A stretch of DNA of 34,930 nucleotides, from contig CANBTI010000021.1 of NCBI GenBank assembly GCA_947372355.1, positions 1 to 34,930 of the forward strand, read 5' to 3'. How positions within the stretch are numbered: the first letter of the stretch is position 1; the number at the start of each line of letters is the position of its first letter. The stretch is from Bdellovibrionales bacterium. Lineage in GTDB: Bacteria; Bdellovibrionota; UBA1018; CAIMNF01. The notes beneath the pieces were generated by a model. The model saw nothing but the letters and a program-made list of their open reading frames with translations. It was not told where the DNA came from and did no database searches. Shown in pieces: positions 15,744-23,597 of this stretch. Position numbers and translations under genes: made by a program.

Positions 15744-15905
15744 ATCTGAGGAGTGGTGGGTACAGCATTTTTGCCAACCGTCAGTTCCCCAACTGACTAC
15801 TAGCAACTGGTAGAGAAGTTTTTAACTTCTCAAACTTAACCCCTATGACTTTCGTCATTAGTACAAATATTGCTTTATGCAACTTTGTAGAATTTTTGTT
15901 TTTCT
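15744..15905. ncRNA. Candidate structured RNA: array of abutting hairpins
   Basis: Three hairpins follow each other without linker: GTCAGTT/AACTGAC (15780-15797, loop CCCC), TACTAG/CTGGTA (15798-15812, loop CAA, one G-U pair), GAGAAGTT/AACTTCTC (15813-15831, loop TTT). A further GCA/TGC hairpin (15765-15774) and GGGT (15758-15761) with ACCC (15839-15842) could close them into a multi-branch junction. Then come ATGAC/GTCAT (15845-15858) and a compound hairpin TACAAA/TTTGTA with inner TTGC/GCAA (15862-15889), followed on the plus strand by a T-rich tract. The strand is unclear. On plus, the G-U pair and the final hairpin plus T-tract favour an independent RNA. On minus, the fourth loop is a GAAA tetraloop and the terminator at 15691-15743 follows, making it a 3' UTR. 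It does not match any riboswitch consensus I know. Confidence 0.5.
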
Positions 15906-16099
15906 TGATACGATTGGAAGTGACCAACTTTTTTATCGAAGTCGCCTACTTTTTTACCGTATTTTGTGATTAATCCGAATTTGAACCATTCATAATGTTC
16001 ATTACAGAAAGTGAATCGTGCTTCAGGTTTTTTACAACCTTCGCATTTACAATGTTCAACACCCGACGCTACTACTACTGGTTTATTACCTTTTGCCAT
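15875..16099 (-). CDS. Small Cys/His-rich, probably zinc-binding protein
   Basis: The 74-residue cytosolic protein has a cluster HCKCEGC (16-22) followed by CNEH (32-35), giving Cys17, Cys19, Cys22, Cys32 and His35, enough to bind one zinc. The next segment, YEWFKFGLI, is aromatic. A basic C-terminal part contains a twofold pattern around DFDKKVG and a Lys/Gln-rich end. I cannot name the family. The start is supported by AGGAGA about ten bases before the ATG. A TATAAT box (16172-16167) with a weak ATTACA upstream gives a likely promoter of its own. Its stop codon lies inside the hairpin at 15862-15889. Confidence 0.72.
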   Translation of the reverse strand: MAKGNKPVVVASGVEHCKCEGCKKPEARFTFCNEHYEWFKFGLITKYGKKVGDFDKKVGHFQSYQEKQKFYKVA

Positions 16100-16166
16100 A
16101 TATTGTTTTCTCCTACTGAATACCTATCGGGAGAAAATCGCTTAAACTTGAGTAAAATAGTAAGTT

Positions 16167-16194
16167 ATTATAATTTTTATTAAATATTTGTAAT
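16167..16194 (-). promoter_or_regulatory. Promoter-like element of the small Cys/His gene
   Basis: On the minus strand ATTACA (16194-16189), 16 bases, perfect TATAAT (16172-16167), then a 67-base leader ending with AGGAGA before the ATG at 16099. The leader also carries CTCCCGATAGG. This is a normal leadered layout, in contrast to several neighbours. Confidence 0.5.
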
Positions 16195-17759
16195 TAAAAG
16201 CTTTTATCTACATCTAGCCATAAGTTTGCTAGTTTTTCATTCTGTTCTTCAGAATTTCCATAACGAACACTTTGCGTGGAGAACACGGTAAGCCACATAT
16301 GTATATTAGAGGTAATTTTATTACGTTCTTCTACCGTTGCAGCCTTAGAAAGCACCTCTTGATAGTCAGATTTTAACTTTGCAAAATCTTTAACCTGATC
16401 TTCCATACTTGATTTTGATCTATATTGAGCAACCAAAAAATTACCAGTGATTTCAACCGATTGTTGATAAGTATTTTTACTTACCTCGGTAGTTGGAGTT
16501 TCATTTGCCAACTCCTTAAGTTTTGGATCTAGTTTTTTGAGTGTGTATTCAAGAACATCGGCGGGCGTATATCCTAACTTCTTCAATTTTAAGTTAGCCC
16601 CATACTGATCACTTAGATCAATTGTTGATTCTTTTAACTTTCTATCAATGGAGCGCTGAATTGCTCTTTGGGGAATAAAAGCATTTCCCTGTAAAACCAT
16701 TACATCCGTAAATGCGTTGAGATATTCTTTTGAATCTACTTCTGGCCTAGGGCTAAGATTTAACAAATCACATGCCTTTTGAGCGGCAATTGAATCACCA
16801 TCATTACTCAAGCAACACTGTGATGCGATATAAGGAGTATCAAAGTTTTCTGAGTGAATCACTCCCAACCAATGCAGCATTTCGTGAAATAGAATCGCCT
16901 TTTTCTCTTGCGACGATTTTGATGAAGTAGCATCTAGATTAATAAATATTCCAGGAGCTCCCTTTTTAGGCGGTATCCAAGATTTCGCCAGTATTTCAGG
17001 CTTTATTTTAACCTCTTGATCTCCAGCTGGAACGGTCTCACCGTTTTTCGCACAAACTAAATTGATCGTAGTTTCAGGATTCTCAAAAATCGCCCTGAGC
17101 GCTAATCCTTGATCACTGGTTTCCTTTGACTGAAGCGCTTCCATACTCTTGCCGAGAAGACACTTTGTTCCAGCTTTAAGTGCAGACTGTAAATCCTTAA
17201 TTAATCCAAGCTCACCATTAGCATAAGTTTCACATCCACTGGTTTTAACTTTTGCGTTCCCCACACGAACAGATAGTTCAGGATCAAGATCATTGATCAC
17301 ATCTTCAACTTGTTTAAGGCTATTGTTTTTTTGTTCCGTACAAACTGATTCCAGACTTTGCTCAAAAGGATATTCAATTACCCTTTTTTTCCCCGTTAAT
17401 TCTGTATAACGGTGGATACCACTATTCCCATAAATGGTGATCCACTCATCTAATCTAATCGGGGTTTGTTTCCAAATGCGATTGGGTAAAAATCTCGTTT
17501 TTTCCAAGCTCATCCCAAGTTCATTTTTTACTTCAAATGAAATCATTTGATGGTCTGAGTTATATTCATTAATGATGGTGTGTTTAGATTTAGTATTTAA
17601 AAATTCAAATTTTTCAGAGCCCGTACCTTTGGTTTTCTTTACAGTGACTCCCAAATCATTCAAGCTATCCAATGCAAAGCGTTCGGCTACAGATGCACTA
17701 CCACATAGCGATCCCGTAAAAAGTATTAGTAAAATTAATTTATGATTCTGTCGAAACAT
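16194..17759 (-). CDS. Secreted metzincin-like metalloprotease candidate
   Basis: The 521-residue precursor has a signal peptide (LILLILFTGSLCGSASVA, cleavage about 23-25). Residues 292-302 read HEMLHWLGVIH, a full H-E-x-x-H-x-x-G-x-x-H, the zinc motif of metzincins: three His ligands and a catalytic Glu. A candidate Met-turn is Met364 (DVMVL), 62 residues later. Before the motif, GIFINLDATSS...KAILF looks like the beta-strand plus active-site helix of the fold. A Cys-rich patch (CC at 315-316, Cys329) follows and may be specific to this group. The remaining N- and C-terminal regions (1-230 and 370-521) match nothing I know. It is probably exported to the periplasm or medium. A TATCAT box nine bases before the ATG, with no ribosome binding site, suggests a leaderless mRNA. 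Confidence 0.75.
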   Translation of the reverse strand: MFRQNHKLILLILFTGSLCGSASVAERFALDSLNDLGVTVKKTKGTGSEKFEFLNTKSKHTIINEYNSDHQMISFEVKNELGMSLEKTRFLPNRIWKQTPIRLDEWITIYGNSGIHRYTELTGKKRVIEYPFEQSLESVCTEQKNNSLKQVEDVINDLDPELSVRVGNAKVKTSGCETYANGELGLIKDLQSALKAGTKCLLGKSMEALQSKETSDQGLALRAIFENPETTINLVCAKNGETVPAGDQEVKIKPEILAKSWIPPKKGAPGIFINLDATSSKSSQEKKAILFHEMLHWLGVIHSENFDTPYIASQCCLSNDGDSIAAQKACDLLNLSPRPEVDSKEYLNAFTDVMVLQGNAFIPQRAIQRSIDRKLKESTIDLSDQYGANLKLKKLGYTPADVLEYTLKKLDPKLKELANETPTTEVSKNTYQQSVEITGNFLVAQYRSKSSMEDQVKDFAKLKSDYQEVLSKAATVEERNKITSNIHMWLTVFSTQSVRYGNSEEQNEKLANLWLDVDKSF

Positions 17760-17768
17760 CCTTATTTA

Positions 17769-17774
17769 ATGATA
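17769..17774 (-). promoter_or_regulatory. -10-like box of the metzincin-like gene
   Basis: TATCAT on the minus strand, nine bases before the ATG at 17759, with a weak TTGTGT 16 bases upstream. The AAGG right against the ATG is too close to act as a Shine-Dalgarno. Confidence 0.35.
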
Positions 17775-17857
17775 CAGGATCTAACGAGCCACACAATCAA
17801 CATTCGTTTTCGTTCAAAACCTGTCAAAATATTGCCATCTAAACCAAACTTCTATTT

Positions 17858-19708
17858 TTATAAACTTTTAGCCGTTAGGTTTAAGCCTGGGTTTTTAATG
17901 GAAGAATGACGAGATTCGATTTTTATTTGTGTTTCTTTACGAATTTCCAAAAATTTATTTGGAAGACGATCTTTTAATTTTTCAATTAACTCATCCTGAA
18001 GTGACAATTCATTTAGCCATTCATTGGTGTCTACTTTTGATAGTTCAGTGAATTGCTCTTCTGTCATTGGAAGTCCATTCCAGTTCATATCTGTAAAAGA
18101 TGGAGCTTTTCCAATTTCTGTCTCCACTGCGTGAGCAGTTCCATGAACGCGTCCGATCATCCATTCCAGAACTCGCATGTTATCACCATAACCAGACCAC
18201 ATGAATTTACCTTCGGCATTTTTGCGAAACCAATTCACACCAAAAATTTTAGGAGGATTGGTAATTTTTTTACCTATATCCATCCAATGAGCAAAATAAT
18301 CGCCCATATGATAACCGCAAAAAGGAAGCATCGCAAATGGATCACGACGAACTTGCCCTACAGCACCGACTGCAGCTGCGGTGGTTTCTGAACCAATGGT
18401 TGCTGCCCAATAAACTCCGTGATCCCAATCTTTTGTTTCCGTAACCAATGGAACCGTAGTTGCACGACGTCCACCAAAAATAAATGCACTAATAGGAACA
18501 CCTTCGGGGTTTTCCCAGTTTTGATCCACCGACGGACACTGTGAAGCAGGGGCTGTGAATCGAGCATTCGGATGAGCGGCTTTTCTTCCTGTTTCTTTTG
18601 CAATTTCAGGGGTCCACTCCTGACCTTGCCAATCAGTAAGCTTAGCAGGAGGAACATCTGTTAACCCCTCCCACCAAATGTCTCCGTCTTCAGTTAATCC
18701 AACATTCGTAAAAATTGTATTTTTAGCGATCGTAAGTATCGCATTTTTATTCGTACGCAGTGAAGTGCCCGGAGCAACTCCAAAATATCCTGCCTCCGGA
18801 TTGATCGCATGTAAGCGACCATCTTTTGCTGGCTTAATCCAAGCAATGTCATCACCGATAGTGGTCACTTTCCAGCCATTCATCTCTACTGGAGGAATGA
18901 GCATTGCGAAGTTTGTTTTTCCGCAAGCACTAGGAAATGCTGCTGCAATATAGGTTTTTTCACCCTTTGGAGATTCAGCTCCTAAAATGAGCATGTGTTC
19001 AGCAAGCCAACCTTCGTTCTTACCCATGTAAGATCCAATGCGAAGTGCGAAACATTTTTTACCCAACAACGCGTTTCCGCCGTATCCGCTTCCGAAAGAA
19101 ATAATTTCTTTCGTTTCAGGAAAGTGAGTAATGTATTTAGTTTTGTTACATGGCCACTTCATGTCTTTTTGGCCGGCTTCAATTGGCGCGCCAACAGAGT
19201 GGAGACAATGTACAAATTCAGAATTTCCTAGAGATTCTAAAACTTTATTTCCAATGCGAGTCATGATCCGCATATTGATCACCACGTAAGGTGAATCCGT
19301 GATCTCAACACCAATCTGAGAAATCGGAGATCCTATTGGCCCCATACTAAATGGAATCACATACATGGTTCGCCCACGCATACAACCCTTCATGATTGTA
19401 TTGAGCTTCGTCTTCATCTCAACGGGATCTGCCCAATTATTATTTGGTCCGGCATCGTTTTTATTTTTTGAACAAATATAAGTACTATCTTCAACTCGAG
19501 CCACATCAGAAGGATCAGAGCAGGCTAAAAAACTTCCCGGACGTTTTTCAGGATTTAATTTTTTTAATATTCCAGAAGAAACCATCTCATTGCAAAGGCG
19601 ATCATATTCTTCTTGAGAACCGTCACAGATATAAATTTTTGAAGGTTGAGTAAGATCGGCAACTTCCTGAATCCATCTCTTCAGTTCTTCATTTTTCAAG
19701 TTTTGCAT
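17858..19708 (-). CDS. pckG: GTP-dependent phosphoenolpyruvate carboxykinase
   Basis: The protein has 616 residues from the ATG at 19708 (an ATG at 19732 adds eight). It matches the GTP-type enzyme throughout: substrate-loop region [29 protein letters not shown], the P-loop FPSACGKTN (about 268-276) containing the reactive Cys, TIGDDIAW with metal-binding Asp, and the guanine-binding FGVNWFRK near the end. It converts oxaloacetate plus GTP to PEP and CO2, the first step of gluconeogenesis, as expected for an amino-acid-feeding organism. I prefer the 19708 start because a TTGACG-N17-TAAAGT promoter ends seven bases before it and the start would otherwise lie inside that promoter. The gene follows dacB, whose stop codon overlaps the -35 box. 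Confidence 0.95.
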   Translation of the reverse strand: MQNLKNEELKRWIQEVADLTQPSKIYICDGSQEEYDRLCNEMVSSGILKKLNPEKRPGSFLACSDPSDVARVEDSTYICSKNKNDAGPNNNWADPVEMKTKLNTIMKGCMRGRTMYVIPFSMGPIGSPISQIGVEITDSPYVVINMRIMTRIGNKVLESLGNSEFVHCLHSVGAPIEAGQKDMKWPCNKTKYITHFPETKEIISFGSGYGGNALLGKKCFALRIGSYMGKNEGWLAEHMLILGAESPKGEKTYIAAAFPSACGKTNFAMLIPPVEMNGWKVTTIGDDIAWIKPAKDGRLHAINPEAGYFGVAPGTSLRTNKNAILTIAKNTIFTNVGLTEDGDIWWEGLTDVPPAKLTDWQGQEWTPEIAKETGRKAAHPNARFTAPASQCPSVDQNWENPEGVPISAFIFGGRRATTVPLVTETKDWDHGVYWAATIGSETTAAAVGAVGQVRRDPFAMLPFCGYHMGDYFAHWMDIGKKITNPPKIFGVNWFRKNAEGKFMWSGYGDNMRVLEWMIGRVHGTAHAVETEIGKAPSFTDMNWNGLPMTEEQFTELSKVDTNEWLNELSLQDELIEKLKDRLPNKFLEIRKETQIKIESRHSSIKNPGLNLTAKSL

Positions 19709-19715
19709 AAGGTTG

Positions 19716-19744
19716 ACTTTACAACCTGCCATCTAAAGCGTCAA
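19716..19744 (-). promoter_or_regulatory. Promoter-like element of pckG (leaderless layout)
   Basis: On the minus strand TTGACG (19744-19739), 17 bases, TAAAGT (19721-19716), then seven bases to the ATG at 19708: the same geometry as the SpoIID promoter. An inverted repeat AGGTTG/CAACCT (centred near 19718) overlaps the -10 box and could be an operator. Confidence 0.5.
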
Positions 19745-21123
19745 TTTTTTCGGGCAAACTCACCTACCACTGCATCAATTTTGGACCTAGCAGTTTGAGA
19801 AGATTGATCAGATTCAGTAAAGATAACAAATGGCTCCATTTTTTGATCCGCTTTGATCCAATATCCTGCCAGATTAGCTACCCCATCTAAAGTTCCTGTT
19901 TTTGCATGAACCCTATTAATCAGTAGCGCATCATTCATTCTATTTTGAAGGGTTCCACTCACTCCAGAAACAGGTAAACCTGCGTAAAGATCTTGAAAAT
20001 AAGGTTTAGAAATCAATGAAGTTAAAACGTGATAAAATGTTTTGGGTGAAATTTTATCTTCTGCGATTAATCCAGAGCCATCGAGCAAAGTAACATTTTG
20101 ATATTCGATCGGATCTGGAATGAGGGACGCAAGAGTGATTAAATCTTCCCCTGCCTCTATGTGTAGTCGATCCCCCACCAAGTTGATGCTTTCTTGTAAA
20201 AAAGGAACCAAAATATCTTTTAGTGGTATCGAAGATAAATCAACATAAACGGGCGTACTGGTAACAGATCGAACAAACTTGGTGGATTGGACTAAGTAAT
20301 TAATTCCATATTTTTTTAGCTCTTGAACAAATATATTTTTCAGCCAGTTTTCATTATTATGAACAGGAATGGCAACTGTCATTGCAGTTGCAAAACCACC
20401 GGTGACTTTATATTTTTCTACTCTTCCAAATGAATCCAAATAAGGCGTGATCATCAACGAATTATTTTTGGAAGCAAATAGTTTAAACTCAATCGGAGTC
20501 CCTACACCGGGAGTTAACCAATTGACTTTTTTTAGCGAATTTATCGATAAAATAGCACAGTTTCCATTTAAACTAATCGCCGTAGGAAGTGCGGCATAAC
20601 ATTCACTTAGCCACTCTTTTTTCCACTCTATGGGTCTTTTAAACTGTCCAACAGCGGGGCGAAGTAAATTAATTTGAATCTCACCCACAACCCTTTTCAC
20701 GTTTAATCTTTTTAGCTCTAAAACTATTTTATTTATTCTAGAGCTAAGTGTTTCTCCATAAGAAGGATGAGCCCAGGTTGGATCGCCTGAAACAGAAAAG
20801 CTTGGTGAGAAAACAGTCTCTCCCGCAGCATCTAATTCTGCGGTAAACTCATTTGAAAATTTAAACTCGGAGCCCAACTCCCTCAGCGCTGTTGCGGAGG
20901 TAATAATTTTTTTAACTGATCCTAAAGAAAAGAGTCTATCTTCATTTTCAGATCTTGGAACTGAGCCAACCCAATTGATTCCCCAATAAAATGGAGTAGA
21001 GGCGGATGGCTTAACGCTAATGGGTGAAAACTCGTTTGACCAAAGTTGACTATTTTCAGAAGCGACAGCCGATGAAGCGCTTAAAAGCAATATGGCCACG
21101 ACTGTACGGCAAAACTTTGTCAT
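19741..21123 (-). CDS. dacB: PBP4-type D-alanyl-D-alanine carboxypeptidase/endopeptidase
   Basis: The protein has 460 residues from the ATG at 21123, which has GGAAGGGGGA before it; a GTG 18 bases upstream is in the ribosome binding site and is rejected. A signal peptide (AILLLSASSAVA) leads into a class C penicillin-binding fold with the three active-site motifs: Ser69-Val-Lys-Lys72, Ser312-Ile-Asn314, and Lys408-Thr-Gly. The large insert domain between the first two motifs, typical of PBP4, is present, as is LLDGSGL. The enzyme removes the terminal D-Ala and cuts peptide cross-links in the periplasm. In Bdellovibrio, PBP4 homologues act on prey wall during invasion; whether this one does is unknown. 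pckG follows eight bases or more after its stop. Confidence 0.92.
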   Translation of the reverse strand: MTKFCRTVVAILLLSASSAVASENSQLWSNEFSPISVKPSASTPFYWGINWVGSVPRSENEDRLFSLGSVKKIITSATALRELGSEFKFSNEFTAELDAAGETVFSPSFSVSGDPTWAHPSYGETLSSRINKIVLELKRLNVKRVVGEIQINLLRPAVGQFKRPIEWKKEWLSECYAALPTAISLNGNCAILSINSLKKVNWLTPGVGTPIEFKLFASKNNSLMITPYLDSFGRVEKYKVTGGFATAMTVAIPVHNNENWLKNIFVQELKKYGINYLVQSTKFVRSVTSTPVYVDLSSIPLKDILVPFLQESINLVGDRLHIEAGEDLITLASLIPDPIEYQNVTLLDGSGLIAEDKISPKTFYHVLTSLISKPYFQDLYAGLPVSGVSGTLQNRMNDALLINRVHAKTGTLDGVANLAGYWIKADQKMEPFVIFTESDQSSQTARSKIDAVVGEFARKN

Positions 21124-21227
21124 AATGGATCCCCCTTCCACACCTGTAGCTATAACACCCCTTGGCAGATTTGAATAGTTAGATTTCTAAGCTAGATTCT
21201 TAAATAACTTTAAGATATCCTCGTGTT

Positions 21228-21470
21228 ATGAACCCCGCAGAACTAAAAGTACAAAAAATCGGCATTACTGTTTTCGCAACCCTACTTGCAATTTTTGGAG
21301 TGATTTTGATGTTTTTCTTTAAAGACATGGCTGACAACACTCTCATGGGGGCTTCTCCTAAATATAAACCCAATTTTCCCGCTGTTCCAGTAACAGACAT
21401 CACTCAAGCGCCACAATGTGCTGCTGGTTACGATAAAACTTGGGTGGGCTGCCAAAAGTTGGCTGAATAA
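21228..21470 (+). CDS. Small single-span membrane protein
   Basis: The 80-residue protein has one strong membrane helix (about 12-34, GITVFATLLAIFGVILMFFF) and a C-terminal tail of about 45 residues with two Cys (CAAGYDKTWVGCQ) that could form a disulfide if the tail is periplasmic. The family is unknown. No Shine-Dalgarno is visible before the ATG. It lies 12 bases before the permease gene, with which it is probably co-transcribed, and its 3' end contains a nested hairpin (21445-21478). Confidence 0.7.
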   Translation: MNPAELKVQKIGITVFATLLAIFGVILMFFFKDMADNTLMGASPKYKPNFPAVPVTDITQAPQCAAGYDKTWVGCQKLAE

Positions 21471-21478
21471 CCAGCCCA
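21445..21478 (+). repeat. Nested hairpin between the small membrane gene and the permease
   Basis: TGGGCT (21445-21450) pairs with AGCCCA (21473-21478), and inside it GCCAA (21451-21455) pairs with TTGGC (21459-21463). It ends four bases before the ATG at 21483. No T-run follows, so it is more likely to affect translation or mRNA stability than to terminate. Confidence 0.45.
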
Positions 21479-21482
21479 ATTC

Positions 21483-22496
21483 ATGAAAGAAAATAACTCT
21501 AAAGCTCAACTATTTTTATTTTTTTTCGTATTAATTTTTTTATTTTCAGTTTTTTTCATAACACCTTCACTACAGATCATTTCGTTGATCACTTTGTTAA
21601 ATGTGTTGTTTTTATCACCTGTTGTCGCTTTTCTTGAGCAAAGAAAACTGAATAGAGTGATTGCTATCATTTTAGTTTTTGTTGTTTGCGGAGCTTTTGT
21701 GGGTTTACTGATTAGTTGGATATCTACGGTTGCCATTAATCAATGGACAATGATCATTCAGGCTCTTCCAGCATTGAGCAACACACTTCTAACCAAGCTT
21801 CAATCATTAGAATATATTTTTCAGGAACGATTTCATTTTAAAGTGGAGTTCGGATTGAGCACTCTCATTTCACAAGTTGGATCTGGCTCAACTTCATGGC
21901 TTATTGCTCATGCAACCTCACTTGTAAGTGGAATTGCTTCAACTGCTTTATTTGTTCCCATTTTTTCTTTTTTTATTTTAAAGGATGGACACCAATATAA
22001 AGCGGAAATAATAAAATTAATTCCTGAACATCATTTTCAAGGAATAGTAACTACCTTTTCAAAAACCACTAAAACATTAGGTAAGTTTTTGCGAGCGAAG
22101 GCGATTGAGGCATTTTTGGTTGGAATATTTACTTATGCCGGTCTACTGATGACTGGAGCAAATTACGCTGCAGTACTAGCAATCGTTGCGGGGGTTACCA
22201 ATATACTTCCGTATTTTGGTCCAATTCTAGGCATTATCCCCGCATTAGCCCTACTGGGCTTTCAATGGCCAATCATTGCGGTCTACGGAATTGTGAATGC
22301 GATAGACATGATTGTAGTTTTTCCAGTATTAGTTGGAAAACTAGTGAATCTTAGCCCTCTTACTTTGCTAGTAGCGGTTGCGGTTGGACAAGAAATTTAC
22401 GGATTAATAGGAATGCTAGTTTCGGTACCTGTAGCATCCATACTAAAAATCATTTACCAAGAATTGGTGTTGGTTTTATATTCTGAAAAAAATTAA
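21483..22496 (+). CDS. AI-2E family transporter (YdiK/PerM-like permease)
   Basis: The 337-residue inner-membrane protein has the layout of the AI-2E transporter family: paired N-terminal helices (10-50, 57-80), a central soluble region (about 85-145), then helices carrying FSFFILKDG (161-169) and the hallmark LPYFGPILGIIPA (242-254), and a final pair. Members export small molecules, ions or signals, but few are proven autoinducer-2 transporters, so the substrate is open. There is no clear ribosome binding site, and a hairpin ends four bases upstream. Its last four bases overlap the convergent methyltransferase gene. Confidence 0.88.
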   Translation: MKENNSKAQLFLFFFVLIFLFSVFFITPSLQIISLITLLNVLFLSPVVAFLEQRKLNRVIAIILVFVVCGAFVGLLISWISTVAINQWTMIIQALPALSNTLLTKLQSLEYIFQERFHFKVEFGLSTLISQVGSGSTSWLIAHATSLVSGIASTALFVPIFSFFILKDGHQYKAEIIKLIPEHHFQGIVTTFSKTTKTLGKFLRAKAIEAFLVGIFTYAGLLMTGANYAAVLAIVAGVTNILPYFGPILGIIPALALLGFQWPIIAVYGIVNAIDMIVVFPVLVGKLVNLSPLTLLVAVAVGQEIYGLIGMLVSVPVASILKIIYQELVLVLYSEKN

Positions 22497-23095
22497 AGTA
22501 AGCCCAATTTAGCTTTTACAAAAACCAGTAAAATCATCCCAACCATTACTCCAAAAAAACTTGCGTAAGCCTCAAATGCTTTGTTTTGTTTTGCCAGTGG
22601 CATCGAAAAAGAATAAATCACTGGATCTGGATTAATTTTTAGTAGCTCTTCTTTTGGGGGAGCGCTGAACTGCGGAAAAAATCTTGGTACCAAATTACAA
22701 TACTGAATATAATTATCTCCAAAATATGCAGGAAGTTTCTTTTCTTCATGATCAATCACGTAGTGATAATTAAAAAAGAAAACCACTGCCATCACGATCG
22801 CTAATCCAACCGCTCCAACACTAATCGTTGCACCTAAGGCCATGATGAATGTTCCGAGATAAAGAGGATTTCTGGTATATGAGTATGGTCCACCTACTGC
22901 TAGTTTTGATTCTTTTCTCAAGTAGCCACTGGATAAAAAACGAAGACTTGCTCCTAAAAAGCAAATCAAAGTACCAATTTTAGTGGGGTAGTTTCTTGCT
23001 CCCAAGATCAAAAGAAAAGCAAATATCCAGGCAAGGTGAAAACGTCTTCTTCCGGAAAAGAAAACTCGTAGGGCATCATTGTTCAATAGTGACAT
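22493..23095 (-). CDS. Isoprenylcysteine-carboxyl-methyltransferase-like membrane methyltransferase
   Basis: The 200-residue protein has about four to five membrane helices and the ICMT/phospholipid-methyltransferase signature GGPYSYTRNPLYLG (68-81), followed by FFNYHYVIDHEEKKLPAYFGDNYIQY, which supplies the conserved His and Glu residues of the SAM site. Bacterial relatives methylate lipids or small molecules rather than prenylated proteins; the substrate is unknown. It follows the zinc-less DksA-like gene by 27 bases. A weak TTGCTT-N17-TAGTAT box lies six bases before its ATG, so it may also have its own leaderless transcript. Confidence 0.82.
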   Translation of the reverse strand: MSLLNNDALRVFFSGRRRFHLAWIFAFLLILGARNYPTKIGTLICFLGASLRFLSSGYLRKESKLAVGGPYSYTRNPLYLGTFIMALGATISVGAVGLAIVMAVVFFFNYHYVIDHEEKKLPAYFGDNYIQYCNLVPRFFPQFSAPPKEELLKINPDPVIYSFSMPLAKQNKAFEAYASFFGVMVGMILLVFVKAKLGLL

Positions 23096-23122
23096 TTTTG
23101 AATACTAAAAAAAGGAACGAAA

Positions 23123-23497
23123 TTAAGCAAGCTTTTGATCGTAGCGCTTTTGTTCACGCTCGCGAACTTCGGCACCCTCAAGGCTGAGGCGAGTCCAAGG
23201 GATCGCTGCTAGGCGCTTATCTTCAATTGGCTCTTCCGTTTCTTCGCAGATTCCGTAAGTACCATTTTCGATTCTTCCCAATGCTTCATCAATATCTTTG
23301 ATTTTGGCTAAGAATTTATCACGCTGATTGAGCGCTTGGGTTTGACTAATGTGAGCCGAAGCCAAATCCGCTTCATCCCCAACCATTTCTGTAGCAAGTG
23401 AAGGATTAAGTGCCGTTAAACCGTTCATGGTTTCTTGGCGAACTTTCAGGAGCTTCATTCTGCACTCGTCGTAAAGTTTTTGTCTTTTATTAGCCAT
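23123..23497 (-). CDS. DksA/TraR-family protein lacking the zinc cysteines
   Basis: The 124-residue protein has the helical coiled-coil half (about 15-80) and the C-terminal finger region GRIENGTYGICEETEEPIEDKRLAA, but only the first of the four zinc cysteines remains; the second is Thr and the last pair is replaced near WTRLSLEGAE. Cys-poor DksA proteins (for example Pseudomonas DksA2) keep the fold without zinc and can work under zinc shortage. An upstream ATG at 23536 is in frame but includes the ribosome binding site GAGGGGAGA that serves the ATG at 23497, so the shorter form is chosen. It may complement the zinc-containing paralogue at 3023-3412. Confidence 0.87.
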   Translation of the reverse strand: MANKRQKLYDECRMKLLKVRQETMNGLTALNPSLATEMVGDEADLASAHISQTQALNQRDKFLAKIKDIDEALGRIENGTYGICEETEEPIEDKRLAAIPWTRLSLEGAEVREREQKRYDQKLA

Positions 23498-23550
23498 ATA
23501 AATCAATCTCCCCTCTTCATCATAAAGAGGTTTCAAGCATTTACAATATT

Positions 23551-23588
23551 ACACACTTCTTTTTTAAAAAAAGAGATGTGTTTTTTTT
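23551..23588. terminator. Hairpin with T-run (terminator-like)
   Basis: ACACACTTCTTTTTT (23551-23565) folds on AAAAAGAGATGTGT (23568-23581), with one mismatch and one wobble, and is followed on the plus strand by eight T (23581-23588). It lies between the yihY-like and DksA-like genes. No plus-strand gene ends here, so it may stop antisense transcription or, in the other direction, weakly separate the two minus genes. Confidence 0.45.
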
Positions 23589-23597
23589 GACACGCTA

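Noticed and set aside
15744-15905. c-di-GMP (GEMM) riboswitch, such as the abundant riboswitch RNA reported in Bdellovibrio, or tmRNA
   Set aside because: The conserved GEMM core sequences and the tmRNA 5'/3' acceptor halves are not present; only the dense hairpins remain, so it is listed as unclassified.
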